NCBI RefSeq assembly: GCF_015910445.1
Contig: NZ_CP048882.1
Span: 744,001-808,000 of the forward strand
Direction: 5' to 3'
From: Streptomyces bathyalis
GTDB taxonomy: Bacteria > Actinomycetota > Actinomycetes > Streptomycetales > Streptomycetaceae
DNA: 64,000 nucleotides
Position numbers and translations under genes: made by a program. Shown piece after piece: positions 7,105-16,081 of the stretch (the first letter of the stretch is position 1; each line of letters opens with the position of its first letter). Below the pieces are notes generated by a model that saw only the letters and a list, made by a program, of their open reading frames with translations, searched no databases and was not told where the DNA came from.

Positions 7105-8652
7105 TCACGTCACGTCGTCGCGCCGCTCCAGCGGTCTGGTCGCGGGCCCCTGGATCACGCGCCCCTCGGTGTCGAAGCGCGAGCCGTGGCAGGGGCACTC
7201 CCACGCGCCCTCGGCGTCGTTGAAGCGCACGAGGCAGCCCAGGTGCGTGCACCGCGGCGAGAGGGCGCGCACCTCACCCTCGGCCGTGCGGTGCACCGCG
7301 CAGCGCCGGCCCCGCACGCGGACGATCGCGCCCGTACCCGGAGCGATCTCGTCCACGGAGTCGACGTACGACGAACGCAGCCGGTCACCGACGAAGCGGC
7401 CCGCGACCGCCGTCTGGAAGCGCAGCATCGCGGGCGCCTCTCGGGGGCTCAGACGGCGCGGCTCGTACAACTTCGCCCAGGGCGGCAGCGGTTCACCCGT
7501 GATGTACGCGGCAAGAAGCTGCCCGGAGAGCACCCCGCCGGTCATGCCCCAGCCACCGAAGCCGGTGGCCACCCAGGTGTGCTGCGCAGCCGGGTGGAAG
7601 GCCCCGATGTAGGGGACCCGGTCCGTGGTGTCGTTGTCCTGGGTCGCCCAGCGGTGCACGAGCCGTGCGTCGGGGAATCGCTCGTACGTCCATGCCGCGA
7701 GCCGCTCGTAGCCCGCCGCCACCGAGCCCTGCCCGCCGGTTCCCGGGGTGAACTTCTCGCCCGTGACGATCAGCAGCCGCTTCCCCCTGCCGAACGGATA
7801 GGGAGCAGTGCGCACCGAGCGCGCGCCGCGCTCCGGCGTGAGGTAGGCGCCCTGCGGGTCCTGCTCTGCGGGCAGCAGCGCGGAGACGACGAGTTCCCGG
7901 CGCGGCTCCAGCCGGGAGAACATCAACGCGCGGTCGAAGACGGGATAGTGAGTGGCCACGACGACGTCCCGCGCGACGACCTCGGCGTCGTTCTCGGTGA
8001 CCACGCGGCAGGGGTCGCCCTGCTCCAGACCCATGACGCGGGTGCGTTCGTGGATGCGTCCGCCGCGCCTGAGCAGGTCCTCGGCGAGCGCGAGAAGGTA
8101 CTTGCGCGGATGGAACTGGGCCTGGTCCTCGACCCGTACGGCCGCGCACACCGGGAAGGGAAGCCCGGTCTCCGTGACGAGGGAGGCGGGCAGCCCGGCC
8201 TCGCGGGCCGCCTCTGCCTCGGCCCGTATCTCTTCGGCGTGGTGCTCGGACTCGACAAAGGTGTAGGCCGGAACACGCTCAAGGTCGCAGCCGATCCCCA
8301 ACTCCCCCGCCACGGCCTCGAGATGGTCGATGGCCTGTTGCTGGGAGGAGGCGTACAGGCGGGCGCCGTCCGCGCCCCGCTTCTCGCGCAGATGCGAGTA
8401 GACGAGACCGTGCAGGGCCGAGACCTTGCCGGTCGTGTGGCCCGTGACACCGGCGGCGATGCGGTCGGCCTCGAGCACGGCGACGCTCCTGCCCGCCCGC
8501 GCCAGCTCCCACGCGACGGACAGGCCGGCGACACCGCCGCCCACGACCGCGACGTCCACTTCCGTCACGCTCCCGGCCGGAAGCGGCGGATGGGCGGACG
8601 CCCCTGCCGACAGCATCCAGTAGGACTCGTAACCGACGGGCAGTGTGGTCAC
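7105..8652 (-). CDS. FAD-dependent oxidoreductase with C-terminal Rieske domain
   Basis: A 515-aa two-domain enzyme. The N-terminal DAO-type flavin domain opens with VAVVGGGVAGLSVAWELARAG (~34) and ends with the second FAD contact WVATGFGGWGMTGGVL (~365). Residues ~415-510 are a Rieske [2Fe-2S] domain with both ligand pairs, CTHLGC and CPCHGSRF, and the closing VIQGPATRPL. FAD-Rieske fusions of this kind (YhfW-like) are widespread in actinobacteria, but the physiological substrate is unknown. Divergent from the zinc alcohol dehydrogenase at 8928 and probably sharing a regulatory region that holds a 14-bp palindrome. Confidence 0.9.
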   Translation of the reverse strand: MTTLPVGYESYWMLSAGASAHPPLPAGSVTEVDVAVVGGGVAGLSVAWELARAGRSVAVLEADRIAAGVTGHTTGKVSALHGLVYSHLREKRGADGARLYASSQQQAIDHLEAVAGELGIGCDLERVPAYTFVESEHHAEEIRAEAEAAREAGLPASLVTETGLPFPVCAAVRVEDQAQFHPRKYLLALAEDLLRRGGRIHERTRVMGLEQGDPCRVVTENDAEVVARDVVVATHYPVFDRALMFSRLEPRRELVVSALLPAEQDPQGAYLTPERGARSVRTAPYPFGRGKRLLIVTGEKFTPGTGGQGSVAAGYERLAAWTYERFPDARLVHRWATQDNDTTDRVPYIGAFHPAAQHTWVATGFGGWGMTGGVLSGQLLAAYITGEPLPPWAKLYEPRRLSPREAPAMLRFQTAVAGRFVGDRLRSSYVDSVDEIAPGTGAIVRVRGRRCAVHRTAEGEVRALSPRCTHLGCLVRFNDAEGAWECPCHGSRFDTEGRVIQGPATRPLERRDDVT

Positions 8653-8835
8653 CGCTGCTCCTCATGGTCGTCCACGGCTCGCCGGCTCCTCCGGCTCGTC
8701 CGGGTTCGTGCTGCTCGCTCGCTCGTGACACGCACTGTGCTCACCGCCGCACGCACGTCAGGCGGGCCAACCCCCGTGGTTCCCCGTGATCGCTGTCGAG
8801 CTGTTCGACCCTGCTGTGATGCCCGGCACCGCACG

Positions 8836-8849
8836 TGTCACGCGTGACA
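8836..8849. promoter_or_regulatory. Perfect 14-bp palindrome in divergent promoter region
   Basis: TGTCACGCGTGACA is an exact palindrome 79 bp before the alcohol dehydrogenase ATG, in the 275-bp region between two divergent redox genes. A related half (CGTGACACGCAC) is near 8725. A repressor site is likely; the regulator is not adjacent. Confidence 0.5.
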
Positions 8850-8927
8850 GCCGGGTTTCGCACCGCGGCCACGTGTCCGGGCTCGGCACCGCGGGTACCC
8901 GGCCGCTCCCCACGGAGGTGATGGCGA

Positions 8928-10109
8928 ATGAAGGCAGTCGTCTGGCAGGGAAAACGGAATGTGCAGGTCATCGACGTGACCGACCCCGCGGTGCAGGAGC
9001 CGACCGACGCGGTCGTGAAGATCACGTCGACCGGGCTGTGCGGCTCGGACCTGCATCTCTACGAGGTACTGACACCGCTGATGACACCGGGCGACATCCT
9101 CGGGCACGAACCGATGGGCGTCGTCGAGGAGGTCGGCAGCGAGGTGACGCACCTGAAGCCCGGCGACCGCGTGGTGGTGCCGTTCCAGATATCGTGCGGC
9201 TCCTGCTTCATGTGCGACCAGGGCCTTCAGACCCAGTGCGAGACCACGCAGGTACGTGAGCACGGCATGGGTGCGCCGCTGTACGGCTACACGAAGCTCT
9301 ACGGCTCCGCGCCCGGCGCACAGGCCGAGTATCTGCGCGTACCGCAGGCCCAGTACGGGCCCATCAAGGTCCCCGAGGGCCCCCACGACGACCGCTTTCT
9401 TTTCCTCTCGGACGTTCTGCCGACGGCCTGGCAGGCAGTGGAGTACGCGGACGTGCCCAAGGACGGCACCCTTGCCGTCATCGGGCTCGGCCCGATCGGC
9501 GACATGGCGTGCCGGATCGCGCTGCACCGCGGGGCCCGTCAGGTCATCGGCATCGACCTCGTTCCCGAGCGGCTGGCGCGGGCGCGTGCCCGCGGGGCGC
9601 AGGTCCTCGACGTCAGCGAGCACGACGAAATCGGCGCCGCCGTACGGGAGATGACAGATGGCCGCGGCACGGACGCCGTCATCGACGCCGTCGGCACGGA
9701 GGCGCACGGCAGTGTCGCCGGCAAGGTGGCACAGACCGTGGGCGGCATGCTTCCCGGGAAGCTGGCGGAGAAGGCCGTCGCGAAGGCCGGGGTCGACCGG
9801 CTCTCCGCCTTCCGGGACGCGATCGACATCGTGCGCCGCGGCGGGACGATCTCGATCTCCGGCCTGTACGGCGGCGCCGCGGACCCCCTGCCGATGATCA
9901 CGCTCTTCGACAAGCAGATCCAGCTGCGCATGGGGCAGGCGAACGTCAAGCGCTGGGTGCCGGACATCCTGCCGCTGCTCGCGGACGAGGACGTCCTCGG
10001 GGTCGACGACTTCGCCACCCATCACCTGCCGCTCGCGCAGGCACCGGAGGCCTACGAGATGTTCCAGAAGAAGGCCGACGGCGCGGTGAAGGTCGTCATG
10101 CGGCCGTGA
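8928..10109 (+). CDS. Zinc-dependent medium-chain alcohol/formaldehyde-type dehydrogenase
   Basis: A 393-aa MDR enzyme. Catalytic zinc ligands are visible: Cys and His of the block TGLCGSDLHLYE and GHEPMGVVEEVG. The structural-zinc loop has its four Cys (ISCGSCFMCDQGLQTQC). The NAD(P) Rossmann motif is VIGLGPIGDMACRIAL (~185), with an Asp (IGID) at the end of strand 2 favouring NAD. Length and the extended C-terminal half fit the glutathione-independent formaldehyde dehydrogenase-like branch rather than classical ADH. The ATG at 8928 follows GGAGGTG. A strong stem-loop follows. Divergent from the FAD-Rieske gene; joint involvement in a detoxification route is a guess. Confidence 0.9.
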   Translation: MKAVVWQGKRNVQVIDVTDPAVQEPTDAVVKITSTGLCGSDLHLYEVLTPLMTPGDILGHEPMGVVEEVGSEVTHLKPGDRVVVPFQISCGSCFMCDQGLQTQCETTQVREHGMGAPLYGYTKLYGSAPGAQAEYLRVPQAQYGPIKVPEGPHDDRFLFLSDVLPTAWQAVEYADVPKDGTLAVIGLGPIGDMACRIALHRGARQVIGIDLVPERLARARARGAQVLDVSEHDEIGAAVREMTDGRGTDAVIDAVGTEAHGSVAGKVAQTVGGMLPGKLAEKAVAKAGVDRLSAFRDAIDIVRRGGTISISGLYGGAADPLPMITLFDKQIQLRMGQANVKRWVPDILPLLADEDVLGVDDFATHHLPLAQAPEAYEMFQKKADGAVKVVMRP

Positions 10110-10134
10110 GCACCAACTCGCGGCGGCGTGCATA

Positions 10135-10168
10135 CGGCCCCGGCAGCCCGGAAGGGCTGCCGGGGCCG
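10135..10168. terminator. Bidirectional terminator hairpin
   Basis: A perfect 15-bp GC-rich stem with a GGAA tetraloop between the convergent alcohol dehydrogenase and phosphoribosyltransferase genes. No U-tract, as usual in Streptomyces. Confidence 0.85.
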
Positions 10169-10184
10169 TCCTCGTCGCCGCGCG

Positions 10185-10829
10185 TCACCTCGTGACGTGC
10201 AGGATGTCCAGCACCTCGTCGTCGGTCAGCTGCGGGAAGCTCGCGTACCAGAAGCCGACCGAGCCGAAGGCCGGCGGCACGTACGCGCAGACGATCTCGT
10301 CGGCGTCCCCTGCCAGCTGCTCCGTCGCCTCCCGCGAGCACACGGGCGCGGCGAGAACCGTCCGTACGGGACCTGCCTCCCGTACGGCGCGCAGCGCGGC
10401 CCGCGCGGTCGAGCCCGTGGCGACGCCGTCGTCGACGACGATGGCGGAGCGGCCTTCGAGCTCCAAGGGGCCGCGGCCTCGCCGGTAGGCCTTCTCACGG
10501 CGCTTGAGCTCGGCCTGCTCGCGCTCGGCGGTCTGTGCCAGATCGTGCTCGCTCAGCCTCAACTTCCCCAGCAGAGCGTGGTCGTAGACGGGAGGAGCGT
10601 CACCCGCCACGGCTCCCACGCCCAGCTCCGGCTGGAAGGGAGCGCCGATCTTGCGGGCGACGACGACATCCAGCGGGGCACCCAGCGCTCTGGCGATCTC
10701 GTCGGCGACGGGCAGGCCGCCGCGCGGCAGCGCCAGCACGACGGGGTCCGGCAGCCGTCCTTCCTGCTGCTGCCGGGTCAGCTTCTCGGCGAGCGCCTTC
10801 CCTGCCTCCTGGCGGTCACGGAACTGCAT
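10185..10829 (-). CDS. Phosphoribosyltransferase-domain protein
   Basis: A 214-aa type I PRTase fold. The PRPP-binding loop is the clear signature: SAIVVDDGVATGSTARAAL at ~130, with the two consecutive acidic residues and GxxTGST. The N-terminal PPi loop is VLALPRGGLPVADEIA, and the DVVVARKIGAPFQPELGVGAV segment is typical of the stand-alone ComF/Orf-like PRTases in actinobacteria. The ATG at 10829 has a GGAGGAGG site. It converges with the alcohol dehydrogenase across a terminator. No nucleobase specificity hood is recognisable, so it may be a regulatory or salvage enzyme. Confidence 0.88.
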   Translation of the reverse strand: MQFRDRQEAGKALAEKLTRQQQEGRLPDPVVLALPRGGLPVADEIARALGAPLDVVVARKIGAPFQPELGVGAVAGDAPPVYDHALLGKLRLSEHDLAQTAEREQAELKRREKAYRRGRGPLELEGRSAIVVDDGVATGSTARAALRAVREAGPVRTVLAAPVCSREATEQLAGDADEIVCAYVPPAFGSVGFWYASFPQLTDDEVLDILHVTR

Positions 10830-11026
10830 GACGGCCTCCTCCCTCCATGCGGGGAGCTGTGCTGGTCGCGGTACCCGCCTTCGGTGGAACTACACAGTCC
10901 CCCACCGCGGAAGTTCCCCTTCCGGCACCGGAATTCCATCGAATCCGCTCCCGTGAGCGTGCCCTCAGGACTACGGTGTGTGGCTGCGGGGATCGTCATT
11001 TGCCATATGCCGGGAGGGGCTCCGCC

Positions 11027-11806
11027 ATGGGCGTGCAAGCAGTGCCGACGCCTGCTGTACATGTTCGTGAACTGCTGGCGCGGGCCCGGAATCCGTTCGA
11101 CGTCTCCGACGCCGTGCTCGCCCGCGTCGAGAACGCCCTGCTGTGCCATGTGGAGCTGCACGGCTGGCGGCAGCGCAAGGCACCGGCGCCCAGTCTGCGG
11201 TGCACCAGTCACCGGCACGTCTTCCTGCTGCCCGACGGCGACCTTCTCTCGCTGTGGGAGCTCAGCTACGACAGCGACGACGGCAGCGCCGCGGGTGACC
11301 GCGTTCTGCACGAGGTGTACGAGAGCGAGGAGGCGCTGGTCCGCTCGGAGCGCCGCGTGCACGACGCGCACCGGTCCGCGGCGCACGGTCCGCGCGGCAG
11401 GCGGGGCAGCCGCGAGGTACCTGTCGAGCTCCTCCTGACGGCGGACCATCCCTTCGGCCGGCGTACGTACAGCGAGACCGACTCCCCCGACCACGCCCGC
11501 CGGCTGCTGCGCCGCGCGGAGAACGCGGACCGCCCGGGTGAGGCGGTCGTACGGCTGCTGGAGACGGCCCGCGGCCACGAGATCCTGCCCGTGCCGAGGC
11601 CGCAGGTGCTGGCCCACGAGCGGCACGTGTGGTGCACGGTCTACGAGCACGCGTTCCTGCTGGCCAACGGCTCCGAGATCAGCCTGTACGAGGTCGAGCA
11701 CGACCTGTCCGGCACGGGGGCACTGGTCTGCGAGGTCTACCTGGAAGAGGGCTTCGCCGACCGTGCCGTGAACCGTCTGGTGCGCGACCGCGGCTTCGGT
11801 TCCTGA
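11027..11806 (+). CDS. DUF6227-like streptomycete protein
   Basis: A 259-aa soluble protein, no membrane segments. It contains two similar modules, each with an H-x-W/H-x-F-L-L-x-(D/N)-G pattern followed by an S-L-(W/Y)-E-(L/V) strand: HRHVFLLPDGDLLSLWELSYD (~60) and EHAFLLANGSEISLYEVEHD (~205). Each ends in a V-(H/C)-E-V-Y strand. The architecture suggests an internal duplication with an Arg-rich linker (RGRRGSREV). It resembles the family I remember as DUF6227, found only in streptomycetes; function unknown. The ATG at 11027 has a GGGAGGGG site 6 nt upstream, preferred over a longer frame from 10847. Confidence 0.7.
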   Translation: MGVQAVPTPAVHVRELLARARNPFDVSDAVLARVENALLCHVELHGWRQRKAPAPSLRCTSHRHVFLLPDGDLLSLWELSYDSDDGSAAGDRVLHEVYESEEALVRSERRVHDAHRSAAHGPRGRRGSREVPVELLLTADHPFGRRTYSETDSPDHARRLLRRAENADRPGEAVVRLLETARGHEILPVPRPQVLAHERHVWCTVYEHAFLLANGSEISLYEVEHDLSGTGALVCEVYLEEGFADRAVNRLVRDRGFGS

Positions 11807-11963
11807 ACATCTGAGCACCGGGCCTGTCCGGCGACAGCACAACTGTGTGCCTCTGTGCGACTTGTCGTGACCCCTTGTGACTTTCCGGGCGCCGAACGTA
11901 TCGTGGGCGCGCTCCGCTACCCCACTGACGCTCCGTAACTCCCATGACGGGGTGCCCACTTGA

Positions 11964-13337
<1,374 letters not shown>

Positions 13338-13406
13338 CGGCGCAGTATGCGGCTTCGGTCGCAAACCTTCGTCAGACGACGCCAGGCTCTCGCAGCTGCC
13401 CGCTCG

Positions 13407-13952
13407 TCACTGGTCCTCATCCGTGTCCAGGTCGACCTGCTCCGGTCCGGCGAGGCGCTCCGGCCGCTGGTCAATGCCCTCCGCTGCCTCCTCGATGTCC
13501 TGGAGGTCCAGGCCGAGTTCACGCTCGTCGTCCTCAGCGACGTGCATCGCCGTCTCCTCGCCCGACAGTCCCCGCGCCGGTGACGCGGTCGAGAAGGAGT
13601 CCTGGTTGGCGCTCCGCCACGACAGCGGATCGTCGCTGAGCTGACCGGCCGGTTCGTCGGGGAGTTCCTCGGCGCCCTCGTCGCCGACATCGGGCTCCTC
13701 CTCGGCCAGGCGCTCGTCCAGGGACTCGCCCGCGACCTGTTCGTTGAAGGTCGTGCCGTAGCTCTCGACAGCCACGGGCTCGTCCCCCGGAACAGGCGCC
13801 TGCTGGGGGTCCTCCGCCAGCGCCGACTCGGGCGATGCGTCGTCCTGAACGTCGGGGATGCCCTCGTCCTCCGGCTCCGCGCCGGGGTCGTGGCCCTCGT
13901 CCTCTGTCATGCCACCCGGCGGTACCCGTGTGGCCCAGTCGAAAACGTCCAT
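13407..13952 (-). CDS. DUF5709 acidic protein
   Basis: A 181-aa, strongly acidic, low-hydrophobicity protein. The DUF5709 hallmark is SYGTTFNEQVAGESLDERLAEEEPDVG at ~65-92; another family block near the C-terminus is ARGLSGEETAMHVAEDDE. Composition suggests disorder over most of its length. DUF5709 proteins are actinobacterial and uncharacterised. Start at 13952 (MDVFDWATRV). Downstream of the DUF6343 gene on the same strand (7 nt after its stop), so both are probably one transcript. Confidence 0.8.
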   Translation of the reverse strand: MDVFDWATRVPPGGMTEDEGHDPGAEPEDEGIPDVQDDASPESALAEDPQQAPVPGDEPVAVESYGTTFNEQVAGESLDERLAEEEPDVGDEGAEELPDEPAGQLSDDPLSWRSANQDSFSTASPARGLSGEETAMHVAEDDERELGLDLQDIEEAAEGIDQRPERLAGPEQVDLDTDEDQ

Positions 13953-13959
13953 GACGGCC

Positions 13960-14298
13960 TCACCGGGAGGGCGGCGGACGCCGCCTGCGCCTGCGCCGCA
14001 GCACGATGATCAGGTCCGTGAGGGCGAACAGCGACAGGCCGGCGCAGATCGCGGTGAGGGTCTGCAGGGAGTCCGCACCGGGCACGTCACCGGGGCCCGT
14101 CTGCGTCGCCCAGAACCAGAACAGCGCGGTTCCGGCCAGGAAGACGGGTGTGAAGAGCGCCGCGAGTATCAGCCGGACGCCCATCGCGCTACGGGCCGTG
14201 ACAGGTTCGGTTCCCGTGCGTGACCAGTAGCGTTCGAACGGCTGGGGCGGCTCGGGGCGTGGCGTCCCGGCCCGCTGTCCGGGCCGGCGAAGGGTCAT
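13960..14298 (-). CDS. Small two-helix membrane protein (DUF6343-like)
   Basis: A 112-aa protein with two predicted membrane helices (~40-66, GVRLILAALFTPVFLAGTAL; ~78-100, LQTLTAICAGLSLFALTDLI) and a very basic C-terminal tail (RRRRRRRPPPSR) that would sit in the cytoplasm. The EPVTARSAMGVRLILAALF lead-in matches the DUF6343 family as I recall it. Function unknown. It precedes the DUF5709 gene by 7 nt. Confidence 0.75.
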   Translation of the reverse strand: MTLRRPGQRAGTPRPEPPQPFERYWSRTGTEPVTARSAMGVRLILAALFTPVFLAGTALFWFWATQTGPGDVPGADSLQTLTAICAGLSLFALTDLIIVLRRRRRRRPPPSR

Positions 14299-14421
14299 TT
14301 CTCTCGCCTCTTCCCGTTCTGGCTTCCACTTCCAGTGTCCTCCAGCCCGGGCCGCCCGGTGGCGGACCGGTGGCGGACCGGGCCGTGGCAGGGACGCCGG
14401 AGGCCAGAATGCCGCGCCCGC

Positions 14422-14622
14422 TCAGGCCTCGGCCTCGTGGCACACACCGCAGGTGAGACGCCGTGCGTTCGGCGTGTGCGTGGACCTGCCCGTGCCGGCA
14501 GCCTCGTGCACGGTCTGCGGCGCCAGATGCGCATGGTCCATGCACAGCCCCGCACCGCAGCGGCTGCAGACGGCCACCGCGACGGTGTTCTCCTGCAGTG
14601 CCAGGCAGTCGTAGCAGTTCAT
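14422..14622 (-). CDS. DUF2180 small zinc-ribbon-like protein
   Basis: A 66-aa protein with four C-x2-C/H pairs: CYDC at 3-6, CSRCGAGLCMDH at ~23-34 and CGVCHE at the C-terminus. This is the pattern of DUF2180, predicted zinc-binding and common in actinobacteria (MNCYDCLA opener). The ATG at 14622 is chosen over a longer frame to 14712 because the family starts here and an AAGGGAG site precedes it. Function unknown. Confidence 0.8.
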   Translation of the reverse strand: MNCYDCLALQENTVAVAVCSRCGAGLCMDHAHLAPQTVHEAAGTGRSTHTPNARRLTCGVCHEAEA

Positions 14623-15211
14623 GACCGGACTCCCTTCAGCCGCCCGCGGCGGGCCGGGCGGGCCCGCCGCCAGCCCCGGGTTGCCACCGCCGGTGGCGCG
14701 GAAACGGCACACCCTCCGCTACGGTCCGTGACGGAAACGGAAGGGCACGGGAGGGCACGGAAGGGCCCGGGGTAACGGGGGCGGAGGCAACGGCAGGCGA
14801 GGCCACCGACGGCGACGGATTCGGGACCCACGACGAGCCACCCGGGCGGATGCATCGTCAACCGCCCGCCCCGCGCGCCGGGTTGACGCCCGCCCGAGCA
14901 CGCACTCCGCGCGGATCATGCGGCACGTGCCGACTCGTACGGGATTCGTACCGAAGGTCTGCCGTTCTACAGCGCCCACGTGAGGAAGGGGTTACGGTGC
15001 CATGCATCCGCGCGTCGCATCCGGCGCCGCCGGACGATCCGGAAGCCAACACAGGGGCAGGGCGGCCCAGTTCGTCCCGTTCTCGGGGTCCTCATCCGGC
15101 CGGGGGTAACTTGCCGGGGTGCTATGCCCCAGAAACTCCCGTACCAGCGGACAAGATCAAGCCGTAGAGTTACCGATTCCTTCCAACCGCCCGGCACCTG
15201 TCAGTAGCCTC
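14623..15211. other. 589-bp intergenic region
   Basis: No coding frame with recognisable similarity or good initiation signals. It holds a short 10-bp repeat (14737-14766) and should contain divergent promoters for the DUF2180 and DUF574 genes; no clear -35/-10 pair was found. Confidence 0.6.
14737..14766. repeat. Three tandem 10-bp units
   Basis: ACGGAAGGGC, ACGGGAGGGC, ACGGAAGGGC in direct tandem, in the intergenic region upstream of the DUF2180 gene. Confidence 0.7.
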
Positions 15212-16081
15212 ATGACCCAGCGGCAATCGGCCGTGGAGTTGAACGAGCTGGAGACCCAGATGGAGCGTCCTGCCTGGGCCCCGCAGGGCATAGACCTGAC
15301 GGTGCCGAGCGTGTCGAGAATGTATGACTACTACCTGGGCGGCTCGCACAACTTCGAGGTGGACCGGGAAGCGGGGAAACGCGCCATCGAAGCCTGGCCG
15401 GGGCTGCCGAAAATAATCCAGGCGAATCGTGCCTTCATGCGCCGCGCCATCCGCTATGCGATCGGCGAGGGCGTCACCCAGTTCCTTGACATCGGCTCGG
15501 GCATACCGACCTTCGGCAACGTCCACGAGGTCGCGCAGTCCGCGGACTCCTCCGCCCGCGTCGTGTACGTCGACAACGACCCCGTGGCCGTCGCGCACAG
15601 CCGCGCGGTGCTCGACGGAAACGAGCTCGCCGACGTGGTCTCGGCCGACTTCCGCTCCCCGCAGGACATCCTCTACAGCGCGGAGGCCGACCGGCTCCTG
15701 GACTTCGGGAAGCCCGTCGCGCTGCTGCTCGTCGCGGTCCTGCACTTCGTCGAGGACAAGGACGATCCCTGGAAGACCGTCAGAGAGATCAGTGACTCCC
15801 TGGCACCCGGCAGTCTCCTTGTGGTGTCGCACAGTTCGGCGGACGAGGGCCCGATGCGCACCCTCGGCACGGGCGTCCGGGACGTCTACAGACAGACGAG
15901 CTCACCGCTGATCACCCGGACCCGATCGGAGATCAAGCAGTTCTTCGACGGCTTCGATCTCGTCGAACCGGGGCTGGTGCCGCTGCCCCGCTGGCGCCCC
16001 GAGGACATGCCCGAGGCGGAGGACCCCCTGCTCCTCAGCGGCTACGCCGGGGTGGGCCACAAGGCGGGAAGCGCCGGGTGA
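15212..16081 (+). CDS. SAM-dependent methyltransferase, DUF574 family, coupled to c-di-GMP gene
   Basis: A 289-aa paralogue of the product of the 1644 gene, with the same landmarks: SVSRMYDYYLGGSHNFEVD (~31), FLDIGSGIPTFG (~93), VVYVDNDPVAVAHSRAVL, VALLLVAVLHFVED and LLSGYAGVGHK near the end. The ATG at 15212 lacks a perfect SD but starts the homologous region at the right distance. Its TGA overlaps the GTG of the PAS-GGDEF-EAL gene by 4 nt (GTGA), so the two proteins are translationally coupled. The coupling suggests the methyltransferase acts with, or on the output of, cyclic-di-GMP signalling, but its substrate is unknown. Confidence 0.87.
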   Translation: MTQRQSAVELNELETQMERPAWAPQGIDLTVPSVSRMYDYYLGGSHNFEVDREAGKRAIEAWPGLPKIIQANRAFMRRAIRYAIGEGVTQFLDIGSGIPTFGNVHEVAQSADSSARVVYVDNDPVAVAHSRAVLDGNELADVVSADFRSPQDILYSAEADRLLDFGKPVALLLVAVLHFVEDKDDPWKTVREISDSLAPGSLLVVSHSSADEGPMRTLGTGVRDVYRQTSSPLITRTRSEIKQFFDGFDLVEPGLVPLPRWRPEDMPEAEDPLLLSGYAGVGHKAGSAG

